The position numbers and the translations under genes were made by a program. From positions 3,402,501 through 3,466,500 of the forward strand of contig NZ_CP077683.1 in NCBI RefSeq assembly GCF_019063845.1: a DNA stretch of 64,000 nt, written 5' to 3'. The notes beneath the pieces are model-generated. The model searched no databases. It was not told where the DNA came from and saw only the letters and a program-made list of their open reading frames with translations. The first letter of the stretch is position 1, and each line of letters starts with the position of its first letter. The stretch comes from Geomonas subterranea. GTDB taxonomy: Bacteria > Desulfobacterota > Desulfuromonadia > Geobacterales > Geobacteraceae. Positions 1 to 9,930 of this stretch are shown here, piece after piece.

Positions 1-2
1 CC

Positions 3-3002
3 TGCAACGAGGCGCAACGGGCGGAGACAAGGGTTCTCTCCCTGGTGCTGTTTGCGCTCGCCATACTGATCCTTTACGCCTGCAGCCGCTTCTCCTACCT
101 CCTCTTCCACACCATGGTCGAGATCTTCTGTGTGCTCGTGACGCTTGGGGTCTTCCTTCTGGCCTGGAACTCCCGGAGGTTTCTCGACAACCATTATTTT
201 CTTTTCCTGGCGATGTCCTTCGCCGTCTCCGGCATCCTGGAGCTGCTGCACACCTTCGCCTACAAAGGGATCGGGATCTTCGCCGGCTACGACGCCAACC
301 TCCCCACCCAACTCTGGATCTCCTTCCGCTACGTGGTCAGCCTCTCCTTCCTGGCCGCCCCGCTGTTCATCAACCGGAAGCTCAACGTCGCCGCGGCCCT
401 CACGTACTTCGGCGGCACAGCGGCGCTGCTCATCCTCGGCATCTTTTCCGGTCATTTCCCGGACTGCTTCGTGGAGGGAAAAGGGCTCACCCCCTTCAAG
501 ATCTACAGCGAATACATCATCATCTTCATCCTGCTCGCCTCGGCGGCCTTGCTATGGGCGAACCGGGAGCGTTTCGACCGTCGCGTGCTCAGAACACTCG
601 TCGCCTCCGTCATAAGCGCCGCCTGCGCCGATGTCGCCTTCACGCAATACCTGAGCGTGTACGGGCAGGCAAACCTGCTGGGGCACCTCTTTCTCTTTCT
701 CTCCGCCTTCCTGATCTACCGCGCCATTGTTTCCACCGGGCTCAAGGAACCCGCCGCCGTGCTGTTTCGCAGCCTGGAACAGAGCGAACAAGCGCTCAGG
801 CAGAGCGAGGCGCGGCTTCAACTCGCCCTGGAGCAGCGCACCCGGGAACTGATCGAGAAGGAGGCTTTAAACGAGGAGCTGCAGCGGGAAACAGCCATGC
901 GCAGGCAGATCGAGGCGGAACTCAGGGGGCGCGAGGAACAGTTCCGTCGCGCCATAGAGGAAGCTCCGATCCCGGTCGTCATGCTCACGCAGGACGGCGA
1001 GGTGCTGCAGGCGAGCCGGAGCTGGCTTGAGGTGACCGGTTTCGTGGCGGGGAAGATTCCAACCTTCGACAAATGGCTCGAGGCACAGGTCGCCCGGCAA
1101 GCCGCTGAAACGATCACCGCCCGGATGCGCGAACTGTTTCACCAGGAGCGCAACAGCTTCACCACCGACTTCCGGATAACAGGCAGCGACGGCTGTCCCC
1201 GTCATTGGACCTTCAGCACATCCTTCCTCGGCAGGCTGCAGGACAGCCGGCCTTTCGCGGTGGGCATGGGGGTCGACATCACAGAGCGCGAAGAGGGCGA
1301 GGCCGCCCTCAAGCGGAGCAACCAGCGGCTCGACCTGCTGGCCGACACGGCGAGCCGGCTGCTGCAGAGCAAGGACCCGCGGCAGCTGGCGGATACCTTG
1401 TGCCGGGAGGTGATGACGTTTCTCGACTGCGATGTTTTTTTCAATTTCCTGATGGATGAAGAGGAAGGGGGGCTGAAACTGAACGCCTGCGCCGGGATCG
1501 GAGAGGAACAGGCCGCAGCCATTGAACGGCTGCCCCTTGGGGTGGCGATCTGCGGCTGCGCGGCCCGCGACGGCTGCAGGATCGTCGCCGAAAACATACC
1601 CGATTCGCAGGACGCCCGTGCCGACCTGGTCCGGTCTCTCGGGATCCAGGCCTACGCCTGCCATCCGCTTATGTCGCAGGGGCAGGTGCTTGGCACCCTC
1701 TCTTTCGGCACGCGGAGCAGGAACAGTTTCAGCGACGACGAACTATCCCTGATGAAGGCGGTAGCGGACCAGGTCGCCATCGCCATGGAACGCAACCGGA
1801 TGGAGGAGACGCTGCGCCAGGCCAAGCAGGCAGCAGAGGCGGCGAGCAACACCAAGAGCAGGTTCGTGGCCAACATGAGCCATGAGCTTCGTACCCCGAT
1901 GACCGGGGTGCTAGGGATGCTCGACCTCGCCCTGCTGACGCCGGACGCCGCCGAGCGGGCCGATTACATCCAGACCGCCCAAAGGTCGTCCCGCTCACTG
2001 CTGCGTATCCTGAACGACATCCTTGACCTGGCCAAGGTCGAGGCCGGCAAGTTCTCGCTGGACAACCGCCCCTTTGGCCTGCGCGCCTGCCTGGCGCAGG
2101 CCGTCGACATCGTCATGCCCGAGGTGAAGCGTAAGGGTTTGCATCTCACCCTGCAGGTGGCGGAGGGCCTTCCCGATCACGTGCAGGGAGACCAGGTGAG
2201 GCTGCGCCAGGTTCTGACCAACCTGGTGGGGAACGCGGTCAAATTTACCGAGCGCGGCGGCGTCACCATATCCGTTGGGGCGGGAGAAGAGGGAGCCGAC
2301 GGGAGCCTGGAGTTCCGTTTTTCGGTGCGGGACACCGGCATCGGCATCCCGCAGGACAAGAGGCACCTGCTGTTCAATTCCTTCAGCCAGGTCGATGACT
2401 CCAACACCCGCAGCTACGGCGGAACCGGGCTCGGGCTCGCCATCAGCAAGGAGATCGTGGAGCGGATGGGTGGGAGCATCGCCATTGAGGGCGAGGCAGG
2501 CGCAGGGAGCTGTTTCTCCTTCACGGTCAGGCTGGGCCTCGTGCAAGGAGAGGCGGAGCTCCCGTCAGCTCCCCCGCGCGCCCCCGCTCAACCGGGTTCG
2601 CCCGCCGGAGCAGGGAGGCATCTGCTGGTCGCCGAGGACGATCCCACCATCCGCCAGGTATTGGGAAACATGCTGGGGAGACTGGGTTACCAGGTGGAAT
2701 TCGCGGAAGACGGCGCCCAGGCCGTGGCGAAGTGGCGGCAATCAGACTTCGACATGATCATCATGGACGTCCAGATGCCGCTGCTCGACGGCTTCGAGGC
2801 CACACGGTCGATCCGCGAGCAGGAGGTGCACCAGGGGCGACGGCTTCCGATCCTCGCCATGACCGCGCACGCCATGAAGCAGGACGAGGAGCGGTGCATC
2901 GCCGCCGGCATGGACGACTACATCTCGAAGCCCATCGACTTCAGGGAATGCCTGGAGAAGATCGGCGCGCTGCTCGGCTCAGCCGGTCCCGGCTGTCGAT
3001 GA
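3..3002 (+). CDS. Membrane hybrid sensor histidine kinase (MASE3-PAS-GAF-HisKA-HATPase-REC), 5' end possibly off the window
   Basis: Hybrid two-component sensor kinase of the inner membrane. Counted from the GTG at 45, residues 1-230 are seven or so hydrophobic segments of MASE3 type, followed by a coiled coil (about 235-295), a PAS domain (300-410), a GAF domain (430-590), HisKA with the phosphorylated His613 in SHELRTPM, an HATPase with N box, DTGIGI and GGTGLGLA boxes, and a C-terminal receiver with phospho-acceptor Asp908 in IIMDVQMP. The frame stays open to base 3 with no other usual start codon, and the first hydrophobic segment seems to begin upstream of the GTG, so the true start is probably outside the window. 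The ligand sensed is unknown. Confidence 0.9.
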   Translation, partial: CNEAQRAETRVLSLVLFALAILILYACSRFSYLLFHTMVEIFCVLVTLGVFLLAWNSRRFLDNHYFLFLAMSFAVSGILELLHTFAYKGIGIFAGYDANLPTQLWISFRYVVSLSFLAAPLFINRKLNVAAALTYFGGTAALLILGIFSGHFPDCFVEGKGLTPFKIYSEYIIIFILLASAALLWANRERFDRRVLRTLVASVISAACADVAFTQYLSVYGQANLLGHLFLFLSAFLIYRAIVSTGLKEPAAVLFRSLEQSEQALRQSEARLQLALEQRTRELIEKEALNEELQRETAMRRQIEAELRGREEQFRRAIEEAPIPVVMLTQDGEVLQASRSWLEVTGFVAGKIPTFDKWLEAQVARQAAETITARMRELFHQERNSFTTDFRITGSDGCPRHWTFSTSFLGRLQDSRPFAVGMGVDITEREEGEAALKRSNQRLDLLADTASRLLQSKDPRQLADTLCREVMTFLDCDVFFNFLMDEEEGGLKLNACAGIGEEQAAAIERLPLGVAICGCAARDGCRIVAENIPDSQDARADLVRSLGIQAYACHPLMSQGQVLGTLSFGTRSRNSFSDDELSLMKAVADQVAIAMERNRMEETLRQAKQAAEAASNTKSRFVANMSHELRTPMTGVLGMLDLALLTPDAAERADYIQTAQRSSRSLLRILNDILDLAKVEAGKFSLDNRPFGLRACLAQAVDIVMPEVKRKGLHLTLQVAEGLPDHVQGDQVRLRQVLTNLVGNAVKFTERGGVTISVGAGEEGADGSLEFRFSVRDTGIGIPQDKRHLLFNSFSQVDDSNTRSYGGTGLGLAISKEIVERMGGSIAIEGEAGAGSCFSFTVRLGLVQGEAELPSAPPRAPAQPGSPAGAGRHLLVAEDDPTIRQVLGNMLGRLGYQVEFAEDGAQAVAKWRQSDFDMIIMDVQMPLLDGFEATRSIREQEVHQGRRLPILAMTAHAMKQDEERCIAAGMDDYISKPIDFRECLEKIGALLGSAGPGCR

Positions 3003-3191
3003 CATGAAGAAAAGGGGAGACGCGCGGGGACGGGCACGGCGCACTGAAAAAATGATGACCTTAGCCGCAAATCATGATAATAGACACACGTTCATCATGC
3101 CTGTGAAACCAGACCTTTAGCGGAGCTGCAGCTGCAACTGAGCAGACACCTCTGCCATTCTTCACGAACTGCCGGAAGGGGGATTTCTGCC

Positions 3192-6100
3192 GTGCCCACC
3201 ACCACGCTTTGGCCTTCACTTAGGTTCCACCTCGCAGCTGCAATACTCACCTTCGCGTTTATCGTATCGTCTCAGCCCGCCGTGGCCGTAGAGACCGTAA
3301 ATCCGAGCCAGGTGACCTGCCGCTTCCCCACGCCCCCCGGGCGCGCCGACAGCCATACCGCGCTTCCCCCCGGTGCCATCCCGGGACCAAGATCGCTCTC
3401 CTCGCCCCCCCCGCAGGCAAAGAGACATGCCCCCGGCCGCTTCGTCGTCAAATTCGCCGATACCCTCCTGGAGCCGGCAGACGTCATCCACGCGCTGGGC
3501 CTCAGCTTCGCGTCCCAGACCACCGGGCAGGGCGTAGGGCTCGACGAACTGCACAAGAAACACAAGATCAAGGGGGTAAAGCCTCTGTTTCGTCAGTTCT
3601 TCGACGGGGACAGCGCTTCCTCCACCAAGAAGGGGCTCCTGGCCAAGAGGAAGCGCAACTTCGCCGACCGGGTCGCACTAACCAAGATGAAGTACCAGCG
3701 GCGTGCGCAACGTGCTTCCAAGGGGAGCAAGGTTCCGGATCTCACCAGCGTGTACATATTCGAGACCGCGGATGATGCAGACGTAGAGGCCGTCGCCAGG
3801 GAGTACGCCGCCAACCCGAACGTGCTCTATGCGGTGCCTGCCTACCAGTACCAAACCGAGTCCATCCCCAACGACCCCTTCTACTCTTCCTGGGGTTCCT
3901 GGGGGTACAACTACGATGACCTGTGGGGGCTCAAGAAGATCGGCGTCGCGGCCGCCTGGGACGTCACCAAGGGGGACGGGGTCATAGTCGGCGTGGTCGA
4001 CACCGGCCTTGACTACAACCACGCCGACATCGCCGCCAACGTCTGGTCCAATCCCGCCGAAACGGCAGGCGCTCCCGGCGCCGACGACGATGGCAACGGC
4101 TTCTTCGATGACAACAAAGGGTGGGATTTCGCCTACGGCAGCAACGATCCCATCGATCACTTCGGCCACGGGACCCATGTCGCCGGAACCATTGCCGCCA
4201 CCGGCGACAACGGCATAGGCGTGCCGGGCATTGCCTACCATTCCCGCATCATGCCGGTCAAGGGGCTCGACGACTACGGGAGCGGATACAACGACAACCT
4301 CGCCAACGCCATCATTTATGCGGCCAGTAACGGTGCCGACGTCATCAACAACAGCTGGGGGTGCTGGCCCTGCGGTGTCGACCCCGTGGTGGAAGACGCG
4401 GTCCGGACGGCTCATGCACTCGGGAGCGTCGTGGTGGTCGCCGCCGGCAACAGCAGTGGGGACGCCCTCTACGGTTCGCCCTCCAGCATCCAGGACGTGG
4501 TGACCGTCGGATCCACCGGCGTCCAGGACGTCCTTTCCAGCTTTTCCAACTTCGGCTACATCCTGGACCTGGTGGCTCCCGGCGGCGGCGCCACCGACGG
4601 TTCGGACACCTACAACATCCTCTCCCTGCGGGCCGCCGGCACGGCGGAAGGCTCCTCGTACCTGGTCGGGACCGACTACATCCGCCTGGCCGGCACCTCG
4701 ATGGCAGCACCCCACGTCTCCGGGGTGGCGGCGCTTATCCTGGCCGCCAATCCCGATCTGACCCGCGAGCAGGTGATTTCCATCCTGAGGCATTCCGCCG
4801 ACGACCAGGTGGGGCCGGTCGATTCAGACAAACCGGGTTTCGATCCCTTCTACGCGTGGGGGAGGCTCAACGCGGCGCGCGCGCTCTCCATGGCCTTTTC
4901 CCCTCCTGCCGACCCGCCCATCCTGAAGGTCCCGGTCACGAGCTTCGACTTCTCCCTGCCGCACTCGCAGTGCGGGGAGCAACGCTCGCTGGTCCTCGAC
5001 CTCTTCAATATCGGCGGCGGGAACCTGACCTGGTCCACCGAGGCTCCCTCCTGGCTCACCGTCACCTCTTCCAGCGCCACCACACCCGCCACGGCCTCCC
5101 TTTCCTGCACCGCCCTTGAAAACAGGCAGGGGGTGGTGAACTTCGTAACCTCCGACCCTTCCCAGCGGCAGAACGTCGCGGTCGCGGCTACCGTGGTTCC
5201 CGATGCGCGCGTGGACAACTGCAACGTCGTGTTGTCCGAGGCCATGGGTAACCAGGGGTGGCAGCCGCCGTGGAACGTGAACGCACCGGGGATTTCCGAC
5301 GGCCAGGGAGGTGCGTTCTATGTCTTCCAGGACGTCATGTTCAACCCGAACCTGTCCATGCAGCGCATTGACAGCCATGGCAAGCCCCTCTGGCGGGCCG
5401 GCGGCATCCCCCTCACCACCACCCCGGTCGGTAGCGCGGCCATCAAACCTGCACTAGCCAGCGACGGCGCCGGCGGGTTCTTCGTGGCCTACGCCGACGG
5501 GCTCAACGCAACCTTCACCGCCAATTTCAACATCAAGTTACAGCACGTCGACGGCGCGGGCACCCTGCTCTGGGGGAGCGCAGGCATTGGCATCACCCAG
5601 ATCGCAGGCACCCAGGGAGGCAACGGCCAGACCGAGCCGAGGATCGCCGCGGACGGCTCCGGCGGGGTGGTCATCGCCTGGCAGGACAGCGCCGCGGGAT
5701 TGGTGAAGCTGCAAAGGGTCGACGCCACGGGAGCGGCGCTCTGGCCAGCCGGGGGGGTAACCGCGACTGTCACCAGCACGGGACCAGACGGGGTGATGAT
5801 GGCCGGCGACGGACAAGGTGGTGCCTTCGTTGCCTGGACCGACCGTCGCAGGCCCTACTGGGACATCTATGCCCAGCACATAGACGGCAACGGCAACAGG
5901 CAGTGGTCCGCCGATGGCCTGATGATCAACACCCCGTTGACATTGACAGGCGGGTTCGGGGCCAACGTGGTCTCCGACGGTGCAGGAGGGGCGATCATCG
6001 CCTGGCGCGACTTCAGAAACTTCGTCTATCACTCGGGTGCGAACTACCTGAACCTGAGCGACATCTTCGCCGTCCGCCTCAATGGGGCCGGAGAGCATCT

Positions 6101-8945
6101 TTGGGACCCGACAGGTGTACCGGTGGTGACCGGCCTGGTGGCCGGGACCAGCGCCTACCAGCCGGGGTGGAACCCGTCGCAGGTCACCATGACCGAAGAC
6201 GGGGCGGGCGGGGCGATCTTCACCTGGCACGATGCCAGGAGCACCGACTATTATGGCGGGTGGGACATTTACGCACAACGCCTCGACCCCCAGGGTAATG
6301 CCGTCTGGCAGGCCAACGGCGTCCCCGTTTCCACCGGAAGGTATTCCCAGATATCACCTGCCGTCGCGGCGGACGGTGACGGCGGAGCGTTCTTCGCCTG
6401 GATGGACGGCGGGAGCGGAGATTGGGACATCTACAGCCAGCATGTGAACCGGGCGGGAACGCCGCAGTGGGGCAGCCAGGGTGTGTGGATGCAAAGCTGG
6501 CAGGGAAGCCAGCTCTTCCCCTACCTGGTCCCCCTGGCCGGCAGCAGAGTTTCAGTCACCTGGGATGACGAGCGCAACTACGACGCCATCGCCGGCTACA
6601 TGACCGGCACCGGCCGGGAGTTCTTCGGCAAGGTGATCCAGTCTTGCAACGACCGCGACGGCAATGGCTATTACGACGAAGGCGGGATCTGCGGTCCGGT
6701 GGCCCCGCAAAGCCACGTCGCGGTGACCTTCGCCGGTCTGGGCAAAGGCTCGGTCGAGAGTGCGCCCTCCGGCATGACCTGTGACGATGCCGGCTGTGCG
6801 GGAGATTTCACGACAGGAGGCCAGGTCACCCTCACCGCGCTCGCCAACTCCAGCTCCTATTTCACCGGGTGGGGAGGTGCGTGCAGCGGCACCGGAAGCT
6901 GCACCGTCACAGCGTCCGAGGGCCTGCTGGTCACCGCGAATTTCAGCAGAAAGCCTCTGGCTATCAACTACGGCAAGCTCGGGACAGGTGCCGGGGACGT
7001 CAGTATGGAGCCGGGAGAAACGTGCGCCGGAAGTTGCGGCCAATACTTCGAACCCGGTACGAAGGTCGTGCTCAGAGCGACCCCCGCCATGAACGCCAGA
7101 TTCGACGGGTGGGGAGGTGCTTGCAGCGGCACCCAAGCTTGCACCGTCACGGTTGACAGCGACAAAGCCGTCACCGCCTCCTTCACCGAACTGCCGACAC
7201 TCCTCGCCGGCGGCAAGTCCTTCTCGGTGGTGCAACTGGGCGGCAGGATCCTGGCGTGGGGTGATGACAAATACGGGCAGTTGGGCGACGGCGGCACGGC
7301 GACACAATCAGTACCGGTGCTAGGCCCAGCGCCCGCCGAATACACCAGCATCGCAGCCGGGATACAATCCAATAGCGTCATTGCTCTTAAAAGCGACGGC
7401 ACGGTATGGGGCTGGGGATACAACGGCGACGGCGAATTGGGTGACGGCACCTGGGTCAATCGCAGCTCACCGGTCCAGACCCGGCTTCTTTCCGGTGTGA
7501 CTGTCATCGCCGCAGGTGGGACCCACTCCTATGCCATCAAGGGAGACGGCACCCTGTGGGGCTGGGGGGGTGGTGGCGTCGGTGATGGCACCCACTATGT
7601 CCGCAATGCTCCCGTGCAGCTCCCCCAAATTTCTGGAGCTGCGGCAGTCGCCGCCGGTGGATTTCACGGTTGCGCCATCGACTCACAGGGCGCGGTCTGG
7701 ACCTGGGGCTACAACTGGTACGGGGAGTTGGGCAACGGGACGACAATAGAGCAAACGACGCCTATTCGTCTCACCGGGATCAACGGGGTGAGGGCCGTCT
7801 CCGCGGGCTTCTACCACACGCTGGCGCTCAAGACAGACGGGACGGTTTGGGCCTGGGGTTACAACAGTGAGGGAGAACTGGGGGATGGCACCAGCACCAA
7901 CCGCGCAACCCCAGTACAGGTACAGGGCTTGGCCGACGTGGTGGCCATTGCGGCCGGAATGTACCACAGCGTCGCTCTTACCGTAGACGGAAGCGTCTAC
8001 GTGTGGGGCGACATCTACGGTGGGCAACTGGGGGGCGGCACGCCGGTACGGGTTCCCACGAAAGTCTCAGGTCTGTCAGGAGTGATCAAGATCGCCTCGG
8101 GGAGCTCCCACGTCCTGGCGCAAAAGAGCGACGGCACACTGTGGGCCTTGGGGGTCAACGCCTTGGGGCAGCTAGGCGACGGAACCACCACAAGCCGCAA
8201 GACAGCGGCTCCGGTGCAGTTCGACCGCCAGCCCCCCACCACCACGGCAACTCCTGGAGGAGGGAACTATGCTGCCCCGCAAACGGTAACCCTGACTGCG
8301 AACGAGTCGGCCACCATCTGCTACACCCTGGATGGCTCCGAGCCGACTACGGCGTCGGCCGTCTACAGCGCTCCGATTACCGTCTCCAGCAGTGCGACCC
8401 TCAAGTATTTCGCCAGGGACCGCGCCGGCAATGCCGAGAGCGTCAAGTCCCAGTCCTACACGCTGACGCTCCCCCCGCCGCCGGTTGCCGACTTCGCCGC
8501 TGCCGTCACCGCTGGAGACGCCCCCCTCAGCGTCTTCTTCGGCGACCTGTCCAGCGGAGCGCCGACATCCTGGCTGTGGAACTTCGGTGATGCCTCGACC
8601 AGCACCGTGCAAAACCCGCAGCACACCTACTACAGCGGCGGCAGTTATACCGTTTCCCTCACCGTGACCAACTGGGGTGGCAGCAGCACCATGACCAGGA
8701 CGGGCTATATCAGCGTCACTCCCTTCTCGCTGCAGCGCGCCTATGACACCGCTTCGGATGGAGGGAGCATAAAGGTGCGGGCTGAGGATCTGTTCGAAAA
8801 CCCCATATTTGACCGGGATGTCCGGCTCTCGATCAGTGGCGGCTTTGACAACCCTCTGCAGCAGATCGTGGGGAAGACGGTTATTCACGGGACGATGAGG
8901 GTGAAAAGGGGCAAGGTTTCCCTTCAGGACGTGAGTTTCAAGTAG
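3192..8945 (+). CDS. Secreted subtilisin-family (S8) serine protease with RCC1 propeller, CHB_HEX_C and PKD domains, 1917 aa
   Basis: Exported endopeptidase. The GTG start follows GGAAGGGGG. A signal peptide ends near SQPAVAVE, then a propeptide with RFVVKF and a long Lys-rich linker. The subtilase domain has catalytic Asp270 (VVDTGLD), His326 (GHGTHVAG) and Ser503 (GTSMAAPH). After it come a BACON-like beta domain (about 580-670), a series of repeats with GGAxxAWxD and WDIYAQ signatures (680-1150), two InlB-like Cys repeats with WGGACSGT (1190-1330), an RCC1-type propeller with WGWGYN..GELGDGT repeats (1336-1680), a chitobiase C-terminal-like domain (1680-1762) and a PKD domain with WNFGDAST (1765-1846). 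Much longer than typical subtilases. It probably acts outside the cell or on its surface; substrate unknown. Confidence 0.9.
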   Translation: MPTTTLWPSLRFHLAAAILTFAFIVSSQPAVAVETVNPSQVTCRFPTPPGRADSHTALPPGAIPGPRSLSSPPPQAKRHAPGRFVVKFADTLLEPADVIHALGLSFASQTTGQGVGLDELHKKHKIKGVKPLFRQFFDGDSASSTKKGLLAKRKRNFADRVALTKMKYQRRAQRASKGSKVPDLTSVYIFETADDADVEAVAREYAANPNVLYAVPAYQYQTESIPNDPFYSSWGSWGYNYDDLWGLKKIGVAAAWDVTKGDGVIVGVVDTGLDYNHADIAANVWSNPAETAGAPGADDDGNGFFDDNKGWDFAYGSNDPIDHFGHGTHVAGTIAATGDNGIGVPGIAYHSRIMPVKGLDDYGSGYNDNLANAIIYAASNGADVINNSWGCWPCGVDPVVEDAVRTAHALGSVVVVAAGNSSGDALYGSPSSIQDVVTVGSTGVQDVLSSFSNFGYILDLVAPGGGATDGSDTYNILSLRAAGTAEGSSYLVGTDYIRLAGTSMAAPHVSGVAALILAANPDLTREQVISILRHSADDQVGPVDSDKPGFDPFYAWGRLNAARALSMAFSPPADPPILKVPVTSFDFSLPHSQCGEQRSLVLDLFNIGGGNLTWSTEAPSWLTVTSSSATTPATASLSCTALENRQGVVNFVTSDPSQRQNVAVAATVVPDARVDNCNVVLSEAMGNQGWQPPWNVNAPGISDGQGGAFYVFQDVMFNPNLSMQRIDSHGKPLWRAGGIPLTTTPVGSAAIKPALASDGAGGFFVAYADGLNATFTANFNIKLQHVDGAGTLLWGSAGIGITQIAGTQGGNGQTEPRIAADGSGGVVIAWQDSAAGLVKLQRVDATGAALWPAGGVTATVTSTGPDGVMMAGDGQGGAFVAWTDRRRPYWDIYAQHIDGNGNRQWSADGLMINTPLTLTGGFGANVVSDGAGGAIIAWRDFRNFVYHSGANYLNLSDIFAVRLNGAGEHLWDPTGVPVVTGLVAGTSAYQPGWNPSQVTMTEDGAGGAIFTWHDARSTDYYGGWDIYAQRLDPQGNAVWQANGVPVSTGRYSQISPAVAADGDGGAFFAWMDGGSGDWDIYSQHVNRAGTPQWGSQGVWMQSWQGSQLFPYLVPLAGSRVSVTWDDERNYDAIAGYMTGTGREFFGKVIQSCNDRDGNGYYDEGGICGPVAPQSHVAVTFAGLGKGSVESAPSGMTCDDAGCAGDFTTGGQVTLTALANSSSYFTGWGGACSGTGSCTVTASEGLLVTANFSRKPLAINYGKLGTGAGDVSMEPGETCAGSCGQYFEPGTKVVLRATPAMNARFDGWGGACSGTQACTVTVDSDKAVTASFTELPTLLAGGKSFSVVQLGGRILAWGDDKYGQLGDGGTATQSVPVLGPAPAEYTSIAAGIQSNSVIALKSDGTVWGWGYNGDGELGDGTWVNRSSPVQTRLLSGVTVIAAGGTHSYAIKGDGTLWGWGGGGVGDGTHYVRNAPVQLPQISGAAAVAAGGFHGCAIDSQGAVWTWGYNWYGELGNGTTIEQTTPIRLTGINGVRAVSAGFYHTLALKTDGTVWAWGYNSEGELGDGTSTNRATPVQVQGLADVVAIAAGMYHSVALTVDGSVYVWGDIYGGQLGGGTPVRVPTKVSGLSGVIKIASGSSHVLAQKSDGTLWALGVNALGQLGDGTTTSRKTAAPVQFDRQPPTTTATPGGGNYAAPQTVTLTANESATICYTLDGSEPTTASAVYSAPITVSSSATLKYFARDRAGNAESVKSQSYTLTLPPPPVADFAAAVTAGDAPLSVFFGDLSSGAPTSWLWNFGDASTSTVQNPQHTYYSGGSYTVSLTVTNWGGSSTMTRTGYISVTPFSLQRAYDTASDGGSIKVRAEDLFENPIFDRDVRLSISGGFDNPLQQIVGKTVIHGTMRVKRGKVSLQDVSFK

Positions 8946-9015
8946 AGGAATCGTGGTGTGGCCATCCAGGCGGCAGCGGGCAGGGGTCCGGCTTGCGGCC
9001 GGTAGCGGCGCGGCC

Positions 9016-9486
9016 TCACGGCCAGGACAACAGGTTGCGTTCGAGGTGGAGTTGGTAGGGTTTTATGGCGTAGGAGCGGTAGCTGACGCCGCCGTCGTGG
9101 TTGAGCAGCCCGGTAAGCCGTTCGCGCATCACCGGGCTCGTCACCATCTTGAGGGCCTCTGCCTCTGACACCCACGCGGCAGCCTCGCTGTCATCGGTCG
9201 GGTTCAGCTCACCCGAGAGGTAGCGTCCCAGGAAGGCGAAGATCAGGGCGGAGGTGGGGGATACCATGGACCAGACGGCGGCCAGGGGACCGATCTCGAC
9301 CTCGACCCCGGCCTCCTCTGCGACTTCCCGGCGCGCCGCGTCCAGCAGGTTCTCCCCCTCCTCGACGCGCCCCTGCGGAATCTCCCAGCCACGCTTGCGG
9401 TGTCGGATCACGAGAATTTCGTCTTTGGCATTGCGCACCAGGCACCCAACCACCACGGTGTGTCGCGGATCTGCTTGCTCTGTCAT
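9016..9486 (-). CDS. Nudix hydrolase
   Basis: Hydrolyses a nucleoside diphosphate linked to another moiety; the substrate cannot be read from sequence. The Nudix box is complete: GRVEEGENLLDAARREVAEE followed by AGV fits G-x5-E-x7-REUxEExGU exactly. I chose the ATG at 9486 (MTEQADPRH) because AAAGGGGA lies just upstream; the frame is open 24 codons further up without a comparable ribosome site. The product is about 156 residues, normal for a one-domain Nudix enzyme. It converges on the subtilase gene, and the IPQGRVEEGE context resembles RppH/ADP-ribose-type enzymes without proving either. Confidence 0.85.
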   Translation of the reverse strand: MTEQADPRHTVVVGCLVRNAKDEILVIRHRKRGWEIPQGRVEEGENLLDAARREVAEEAGVEVEIGPLAAVWSMVSPTSALIFAFLGRYLSGELNPTDDSEAAAWVSEAEALKMVTSPVMRERLTGLLNHDGGVSYRSYAIKPYQLHLERNLLSWP

Positions 9487-9585
9487 TCCGGTTCCCCTTT
9501 CTGAAAGTCTGCCATCGCGGCGCCATCCACTATGCCATTGAGCGGCCATCGCTGGCAAGAGTTCAGGCCGGCAAAGTGGCGGGCG

Positions 9586-9627
9586 CCCTCACCCCGACCC
9601 TCTCCCAGAGGGAGAGGGAGGATGGAC
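9586..9627. repeat. Extragenic palindromic repeat, CCCTCACC...CCTCTCCCAGAGGGAGAGG type
   Basis: A short lead CCCTCACCCC followed by the hairpin CCCTCTCCC/GGGAGAGGG. The same element recurs at about 33220, 37089, 38330 and 57346, and in inverted form at 38261, 46706 and 57288. It lies between genes only and has no T-run. Confidence 0.75.
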
Positions 9628-9709
9628 TGAAACCTGAACCTTTGGCCACAGATAACATCTGAGACCTTCTGATAAAACCTGAAGCTGGTAGCGTTTCTGA
9701 TTCGTCTCT

Positions 9710-9825
9710 CCCGGTTCTTGGTTTTTCTCAGTTCTTGTTATCTCTCAGTTCTTGTTCTCTCCCAGTTTTCAGTCTCTATCAGGTTTTCGTCTTTCTCAGG
9801 TTTTCTCAGATTTTCTCCGTGGCTA
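9710..9825. repeat. Degenerate tandem pyrimidine-rich repeat
   Basis: Six or seven imperfect units of roughly 15-17 bp built on CTCAGTTCTTG and CTCAGGTTTTC. On the minus strand it reads as a purine-rich tract of CTGAGAA/CTGAAAA units. It sits between the gabT terminator and the Nudix gene. No coding potential is supported. Confidence 0.6.
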
Positions 9826-9831
9826 ATGGTT

Positions 9832-9902
9832 TAAAAACGACAACGGCAGTGCTGTGCATCTCTTCCTCCCCAACCCGAAGATGCCAGACACTGCCGTTGC
9901 CG
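9832..9902 (-). terminator. Rho-independent terminator of gabT
   Basis: Arms at 9838-9851 and 9889-9902 pair over about 13 bp (CAACGGCAGTG with CACTGCCGTTG), with a second inner pairing (GCATCTTC with a GAAG..GATGC segment). On the minus strand the stem is followed by TTTTTAAA. It begins about 30 bases after the gabT stop. Confidence 0.7.
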
Positions 9903-9930
9903 TATCGTTCTTGCTACTTTGCCTTGAGCC

